A stretch of DNA of 10,654 nucleotides from assembly GCA_002841035.1 (NCBI GenBank), contig PHDR01000061.1, positions 1-10,654 of the forward strand, written 5' to 3'. The first letter of the stretch is position 1. Each line of letters begins with the position of its first letter. The notes under the pieces were generated by a model. It did not search any database, had not been told where the DNA came from, and saw only the letters and a program-made list of their open reading frames with translations. This DNA comes from Bacteroidetes bacterium HGW-Bacteroidetes-12 (GTDB lineage: Bacteria; Bacteroidota; Bacteroidia; Flavobacteriales_E; Vicingaceae). Both the position numbers and the translations under genes were made by a program. Below, in pieces: positions 6,661-10,654 of this stretch.

Positions 6661-6784
6661 AGAGTTTGAGTCAGAATGTTCGAGTTCGAGGTTTCGATAA
6701 TCTGAAAATCAGGAATGTACTAAAGTACATGACTGATTTGAAGATAGAGAATAACGAAGAAATCGGACATTGTGGACAAACTCT
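6661..6784. repeat. 124-nt imperfect palindrome with tandem G-A mismatches, mobile-repeat or structured-RNA candidate
   Basis: The outer arms are AGAGTTTG (6661-6668) and CAAACTCT (6777-6784), followed inward by AATGT/ACATT (6675-6679 with 6767-6771), CGA/TCG (6681-6683 with 6763-6765) and TTCG/CGAA (6685-6688 with 6755-6758). The core is ATCT (6700-6703), GA, AAATCAG (6706-6712), GA, ATGTACT (6715-6721), a two-base centre, then AGTACAT, GA, CTGATTT, GA, AGAT. Both GA/GA positions are symmetric tandem G-A mismatches, while the stems between them are perfect. The length and palindromy fit a REP/MITE-like dispersed repeat, or a long structured RNA within the operon transcript. No coding potential is seen in it. 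Confidence 0.8.
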
Positions 6785-6798
6785 AATTAAAAAACGAA

Positions 6799-8688
6799 TT
6801 GGTTAAACATATTACACATATCATTTTTATTGTATTAAGTTCTAACTTGTTGGCACAAGAAAAGTTAGATACTATTCATTTTAAACCATTTACGGTAGTA
6901 GATTTTAAACTTCCAACCAGCTACACCACAACAAAAATAGATTCAGCAGCAGTTGTATCGAGCCAAAATTTATCGGATATGTTACAACAAAATTCTACCG
7001 TTTTTATAAAAACGTATGGAGCTGGCTCATTGGCTTCCGTGTCGTTTAGAGGAACGGGGGCTTCGCACACAAAAGTGTTGTGGAATGGCGTTGCGTTAAA
7101 CTCACCAATGAACGGACAAATAGATTTTTCGCTTTATCCAACTTTCTTTTTCGACAATGCAGAGCTTCATCATGGAGCAGGAGGTTTAATAGACGGCAAT
7201 GGAGCTTTGGGCGGGAGTGTTTTGATGAACAATGCCACTCCCGATTTTAGTGCTTCTAAAAAACCTTATCAACTAAGCATTTCATCGACTGTGGGCAGTT
7301 TTGGGAAGTATATAAACACTATAAAAGCCAGTTATAACACTAAAAAAAATTGGATGTTAGAAACCCGAATTTATTATGCTGTGGCTGAAAATAATTTTGA
7401 ATATATAAACATTGCCAAGCAAAATAATCCGAAAGAAAAGCTTGAACGTGCTAATTTTACTCAAAAAGGAATACAACAAAGTATAATTAAAAAATTAAAA
7501 AACAATACCTTAGGTGTTCGTTTTTGGTATTTTAATAGCGATAGAAATTTATCGCCAACACTTTTATCTGAAAATAATAATGAAGCTCAAAAAGACGAAT
7601 CGTTTAGAACTTTGTTAGAGTGGAAAGGGTTTGTCGAAAAATTTTCTTATCAATTAACAGGGTCATTTATTGCTGATAAATTGATTTATGAAAATGAAAA
7701 AAGTGCAATTTTATCGGAAAGCAACACTAAAACCACAGGATTAAACGGAAACTTAAGTTATTATATCACAAAAAAAACAACACTGCTTGCTAAGGTAAAC
7801 CTGCAAAATGAAAATGCCAATTCCGATGGTTTTTTAACTACTAAAAACCGATTAAACACTAGTTTTTTAGTTGGTTTGGAAAGTAAAATTAAGAAACTTG
7901 ATGTAGCCATTTTTAACAGAACATCGAAGGTAGAAAACAACAACAATTTTTTTGCTCCAACACTAAGTTTAGGCTATCAACTTCCTAAAATTGAGCAGTT
8001 TTACGTAAAAGCTTCTTTCGGAATTAACTACAATTATCCCACTTTTAACGATTTGTATTGGAATCCAGGAGGCAATCCTGATTTAGTTCCCGAAAAAGCA
8101 AAAATGAGCGAAGTAGGGTTAAAATACTTGCCAAAAAACAATAAAAATGTAGCTGCCGAAATAACATATTTTTATTCGTTAGTAGATAATTGGATATTGT
8201 GGCAACCAACCGCAACCGCAATTTGGTCGCCAACCAACTTAAAAAAAGTTGAAAATAAAGGGGTAGAAGCAAGGTTATCGGTTCAACAAAAAATTTCGGA
8301 AGTTATTATTAAAATTTCTTCAAAATATGCCTACACACAATCAACGAACATAGAATTGCATAGCACTGACAACGCATCAATAAATAAACAACTTATTTAT
8401 GTGCCAAAACAACAATTTAATACCGATTTTTTGGTTCAATTTAAAAACACCTCGCTTTCTTATTACTATCGCTACACAGGAATTAGGTATATTAGTACCG
8501 ATAATAATTGGTTGTTGCCCTCAAATTATGTTTCTGATGTGGCTATTCAACAACAAATTAAAATAACCAATTACAACTTAGCACTAAAATTTAGAATCAA
8601 TAATCTTTTCAATCAAAATTATCAATCAATAGCTTGGCGACCAATGCCACAACGCAATTACCTTTTAACCCTTTCGTTTAGTTTATGA
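6799..8688 (+). CDS. btuB: BtuB-like TonB-dependent outer-membrane cobalamin receptor
   Basis: 629 residues, an outer-membrane 22-strand barrel with a plug. The start is a TTG at 6799: an in-frame TAA lies at 6784-6786 with no ATG between, and the TTG gives a clean signal peptide (VKHITHIIFIVLSSNLLAQ). DTIHF soon after cleavage resembles a TonB box. The plug follows: LSDMLQQNSTVFIKTYG, SVSFRGTGASHTKVLWNG, the NSPMNGQIDFSLYP stretch seen in Bacteroidota B12 receptors, AELHHGAGG and GNGALGGSVLM. The barrel ends in RNYLLTLSFSL with alternating terminal residues. There is no carboxypeptidase-like N-terminal domain, unlike SusC receptors, which fits a BtuB type. The stop overlaps the start of the lipoprotein gene by ATGA, so the two are translationally coupled. 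Riboswitch and partner genes make cobalamin (or a corrinoid) the likely substrate, taken up with TonB-ExbBD energy. Confidence 0.9.
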   Translation: MVKHITHIIFIVLSSNLLAQEKLDTIHFKPFTVVDFKLPTSYTTTKIDSAAVVSSQNLSDMLQQNSTVFIKTYGAGSLASVSFRGTGASHTKVLWNGVALNSPMNGQIDFSLYPTFFFDNAELHHGAGGLIDGNGALGGSVLMNNATPDFSASKKPYQLSISSTVGSFGKYINTIKASYNTKKNWMLETRIYYAVAENNFEYINIAKQNNPKEKLERANFTQKGIQQSIIKKLKNNTLGVRFWYFNSDRNLSPTLLSENNNEAQKDESFRTLLEWKGFVEKFSYQLTGSFIADKLIYENEKSAILSESNTKTTGLNGNLSYYITKKTTLLAKVNLQNENANSDGFLTTKNRLNTSFLVGLESKIKKLDVAIFNRTSKVENNNNFFAPTLSLGYQLPKIEQFYVKASFGINYNYPTFNDLYWNPGGNPDLVPEKAKMSEVGLKYLPKNNKNVAAEITYFYSLVDNWILWQPTATAIWSPTNLKKVENKGVEARLSVQQKISEVIIKISSKYAYTQSTNIELHSTDNASINKQLIYVPKQQFNTDFLVQFKNTSLSYYYRYTGIRYISTDNNWLLPSNYVSDVAIQQQIKITNYNLALKFRINNLFNQNYQSIAWRPMPQRNYLLTLSFSL

Positions 8689-9731
8689 AAAAAGTATGCT
8701 TTTTGTTTGTTGTATTTATTCTTTTTTCTTGTTCAAAAGAAGAAATTGGTCCGCAATGTAAAAATTGTGTTGGAAATCCAATAATACCCAATTCTGATAA
8801 AAAAATACTAATTGTTAATGAAGGTAATTTTGGTTTCGGTAATGCCTCACTTTCGGTTTATAATCCTACAACAAAAGAGTTAACTAATTCAGTTTTTCAG
8901 CAAGCCAATAATTTTCCGTTGGGCGATGTGGCTCAATCGGCAACATTAATTAACAATACTATTTATGTGGTTGTTAATAATTCAAGTAAAATAGAAGTGA
9001 TAAACAAAACTAATTTTACTTCAATAGCAACGCTTACTGGATTAATTTCGCCACGCTATATATTGCAAATAAACAACACAAAAGCGTATGTGAGCAATCT
9101 TTTTAGCAATCAAATTCAGCTCATAAATCTATCTAACAACACAATAATAGGGAGCATTTCAACACCTTCCAATTGGACAGAAGAAATGCTTTTATTTAAT
9201 GATACTGCCTACATTTGTGATGTTTCTAACAACCAAATCCTACTAATAAACACCAATTCTGATGCAGTAATAACAAGTGTTTCAACAGGCGAACAACCCC
9301 TTAGTTTGGTGAAAGACAAAAACAATAAACTATGGATATTGTGTGATGGAGGCATAAACTCTTCATTGCCGCAACTAATAAAATTTAATCCACAAACAAG
9401 ACAAACAGAACAAGTTTTTACCTTCAATTCAATTAATGAATCGCCTTCTGAAATTGAAATAGATTCGGCAGGAGAACACATCTATTTCATTAACAATCAT
9501 ATTTATAAAATGAATATTAATGATGCACAATTGCCCGCAACAAGTTGGGTTTCCAATAATAACCATATTTTTTATGGATTAAAAATAGACCAAACAACCA
9601 ACGATATTTATGTTTCTGATGCAAAAGATTTTGTGCAGAACAGCACTGTTTTTAGGTATTCGCAAAACGGACAACTCCTACATCAATTCAATGCAGGGAT
9701 TAATTCAGGAGCTTTTTTGGTAGTAGAATAA
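8685..9731 (+). CDS. btuG: BtuG-like beta-propeller surface lipoprotein (YncE/DUF5074-like)
   Basis: 348 residues. The N-terminal signal ends in a lipobox, LFSC with the lipidated Cys at residue 16, followed by SKEE, an acidic stretch of the kind that sends Bacteroidota lipoproteins to the cell surface. The rest (about 40-348) is a run of YncE/NHL-type propeller blades: repeated hydrophobic strands with turns such as NNTIYVVVNNSSKIEVIN, TKAYVSNLFSNQIQLIN, DTAYICDVSNNQILLIN, KLWILCDGG and HIYFINNHIYKMN, enough for seven blades. This matches BtuG, which binds cobalamin tightly at the surface and caps the BtuB barrel. The ATGA overlap with the receptor gene supports a fixed receptor-lipoprotein pair. 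A CxxC pair (CKNC) follows the lipid anchor. Binding residues cannot be named from sequence alone; the symbol reflects context and fold. Confidence 0.85.
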   Translation: MKKVCFLFVVFILFSCSKEEIGPQCKNCVGNPIIPNSDKKILIVNEGNFGFGNASLSVYNPTTKELTNSVFQQANNFPLGDVAQSATLINNTIYVVVNNSSKIEVINKTNFTSIATLTGLISPRYILQINNTKAYVSNLFSNQIQLINLSNNTIIGSISTPSNWTEEMLLFNDTAYICDVSNNQILLINTNSDAVITSVSTGEQPLSLVKDKNNKLWILCDGGINSSLPQLIKFNPQTRQTEQVFTFNSINESPSEIEIDSAGEHIYFINNHIYKMNINDAQLPATSWVSNNNHIFYGLKIDQTTNDIYVSDAKDFVQNSTVFRYSQNGQLLHQFNAGINSGAFLVVE

Positions 9732-9734
9732 TTT

Positions 9735-9757
9735 AAAAAAAAAAAGTCCTTTTTTTA
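9735..9757 (+). terminator. Possible weak terminator of the B12 operon
   Basis: Eleven A (9735-9745), the tetraloop GTCC (9746-9749) and seven T (9750-9756) can form a seven-pair A-T hairpin whose 3' arm doubles as the U-tract. It begins 4 nt after the lipoprotein stop. The stem has no G-C pair, so strength is doubtful, but position fits the operon end. Confidence 0.4.
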
Positions 9758-9826
9758 ATTTTAGGTATTCAACAGTTATTCATATTTTTTACTTTTACAG
9801 AAAATATATGGTTAAACCAACCAAAA

Positions 9827-9866
9827 AACATTCTTAATTTTAACATTCTTAACTCACAATGTTAAA
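9827..9866 (+). promoter_or_regulatory. Direct and inverted repeats in the metalloprotease leader
   Basis: AACATTCTTAA occurs at 9827-9837 and 9842-9852, an 11-bp direct repeat with 15-nt spacing. Overlapping it, TTTAACATT (9839-9847) and AATGTTAAA (9858-9866) form a perfect 9-bp inverted repeat with a 10-nt loop, ending 17 nt before the ATG. This could be an operator or a 5' UTR hairpin. No clear -33/-7 pair was found in this 152-nt gap. Confidence 0.45.
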
Positions 9867-9883
9867 TTAAACAAATTTATAGT

Positions 9884-10654
9884 ATGAAAAAAACAAACTT
9901 AAACAGTGTTCTTCTTTTTGGAACAATGTGTATTCTGTCGTTAAACAGTTTTTCACAAAGCAAAACCATTTCTACAACTTCTCAACCATTAAGCAATCAG
10001 ATAATTAATGGAAAGAAAACAATACAAAAAACCAATTTCCAACCCTCACCAGGTATTTGGCAGGACATTTCTGAAAATTCTTTTGTAGTAAAAGGTACTC
10101 GTCAAATTATTCCCGACAATTACAGAACAGTTACTTTGGATATTAATTCTTTAAAAACAATGCTTTCAGGAGCAATATTAAGAGCAAATACTTCATCATC
10201 AAATGAAATTATTATTTCACTACCTAATCCTGATGGAGGTTTTACAGAATATAAGGTGTATAAAAATACAACTATGCACCCTGATTTAGAGGCTAATTTC
10301 CCAGAAATTAGAACGTATGATGCTATTTCAGTAGCTAATCCTTCTGTTTTTGCTAAAATAGACATTACTCAAAAAGGATTTCATGCTATGATTCTTGAAC
10401 CAGGAAAAAGTGCTATTTTTATTGATCCTTACGCTAAAAATGATGTAGATAACTACATCGTATATTATAAAAAAGATTACAATGGAACAGCACGTCAATT
10501 TTCATGCGATTTTGATACTCATAATAATGATGAATTAGAAAAAAACTCAGGTAATGTTAATCAAGGTGTAACCTTTGGTGATTGCGATTTACGAACATAT
10601 AGATTAGCATTAGCTGCTACAGGAGAATATACTGCTTTTCATGGAGGAACTGTT
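9884..10654 (+). CDS. Secreted reprolysin-like (M12B-type) metalloprotease, 3' end missing
   Basis: 257 codons are visible and the frame is open to the window edge. The signal peptide is about residues 1-25 (MKKTNLN, hydrophobic core, NSFSQ). Then comes a pro-region with PSPGIWQDISENSFVVKG, NYRTVTLDI, IISLPNPDGGFTEYKV and MHPDLEANFPEIRTYDAISV, typical of the N-terminal part of Bacteroidota reprolysin-like metallopeptidases. The start of the catalytic domain is reached at about residues 238-257 (DCDLRTYRLALAATGEYTAF). The zinc site HExxHxxGxxH and the C-terminal domains lie beyond the window; homologues usually end with fibronectin, PKD or T9SS sorting domains, so secretion by T9SS is expected but not shown. 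It probably acts outside the cell as a degradative protease. It follows the B12 operon after a separate 152-nt leader, so it is likely transcribed on its own. Confidence 0.82.
   Translation, partial: MKKTNLNSVLLFGTMCILSLNSFSQSKTISTTSQPLSNQIINGKKTIQKTNFQPSPGIWQDISENSFVVKGTRQIIPDNYRTVTLDINSLKTMLSGAILRANTSSSNEIIISLPNPDGGFTEYKVYKNTTMHPDLEANFPEIRTYDAISVANPSVFAKIDITQKGFHAMILEPGKSAIFIDPYAKNDVDNYIVYYKKDYNGTARQFSCDFDTHNNDELEKNSGNVNQGVTFGDCDLRTYRLALAATGEYTAFHGGTV

Noticed and set aside
8045..8272. Leucine-rich 75-codon open frame on the - strand inside the receptor gene
   Set aside because: Antisense to the beta-barrel coding region; its composition is what the complement of that A-rich code gives by chance.
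9781..9800. TACTTTTA at 9790-9797 as a -7 promoter box for the protease
   Set aside because: It deviates from TAnnTTTG and no TTTG-like box lies at the right distance upstream.
1..10654. tRNA, rRNA, CRISPR array, insertion sequence with transposase
   Set aside because: No conserved RNA-gene motif, spaced direct-repeat array or transposase-like coding sequence was seen; the repeats present are short palindromic elements.

Overview
This is a low-GC, A/T-rich window in which every supported gene lies on the + strand. It reads as a member of the Bacteroidota, probably an aerobic Flavobacteriia- or Chitinophagia-like lineage. The reasons are three proteins made for the type IX secretion system (two with visible C-terminal YPNP sorting domains), a lipoprotein with an acidic surface-export tail after its lipobox, a DUF3667-type protein, A-rich leaders instead of Shine-Dalgarno sites, and a TAnnTTTG promoter element. 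The genus cannot be told from the sequence.

Region 1 (1-4129) is a tightly packed row of five genes with gaps of 1-16 nt: a 5'-truncated P-loop ATPase, an HMG-CoA-lyase-type enzyme, a zinc-ribbon membrane protein (DUF3667-like), a HutD/Ves-type bicupin, and a membrane protein with an HEVGH motif (M50-like). The spacing suggests one transcript, but the five products do not form a recognisable pathway.

Region 2 (4130-9731) is a vitamin B12 acquisition locus. A Bacteroidota-type promoter (4139-4167) abuts a class-I cobalamin riboswitch (about 4170-4332, B12 box 4306-4321). This is followed by a terminator/antiterminator pair that share the segment 4403-4412. Downstream come a DUF4465-type secreted protein and a second secreted surface protein, both with T9SS sorting domains; a BtuB-like TonB-dependent receptor; and, overlapping it by 4 nt, a BtuG-like beta-propeller surface lipoprotein. 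The likely arrangement is that the surface proteins and the BtuG-like lid capture cobalamin and pass it to the BtuB pore, with the operon shut off when cobalamin is plentiful. The inner-membrane ABC transporter and the TonB complex are not in the window.

The two longest gaps inside this operon both hold palindromic repeats. One is a 39-nt-period tandem duplication ending in a perfect 16-bp inverted repeat (5565-5636). The other is a 124-nt imperfect palindrome with two symmetric tandem G-A mismatches (6661-6784), which ends 14 nt before the unusual TTG start of the receptor gene.

Region 3 (9732-10654) is a leader with an 11-bp direct repeat and a 9-bp inverted repeat, then the 5' part of a secreted reprolysin-like metalloprotease that runs off the window.

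The most interesting points are the use of T9SS-delivered proteins in a B12 locus, the riboswitch expression platform, and the G-A-punctuated palindrome.
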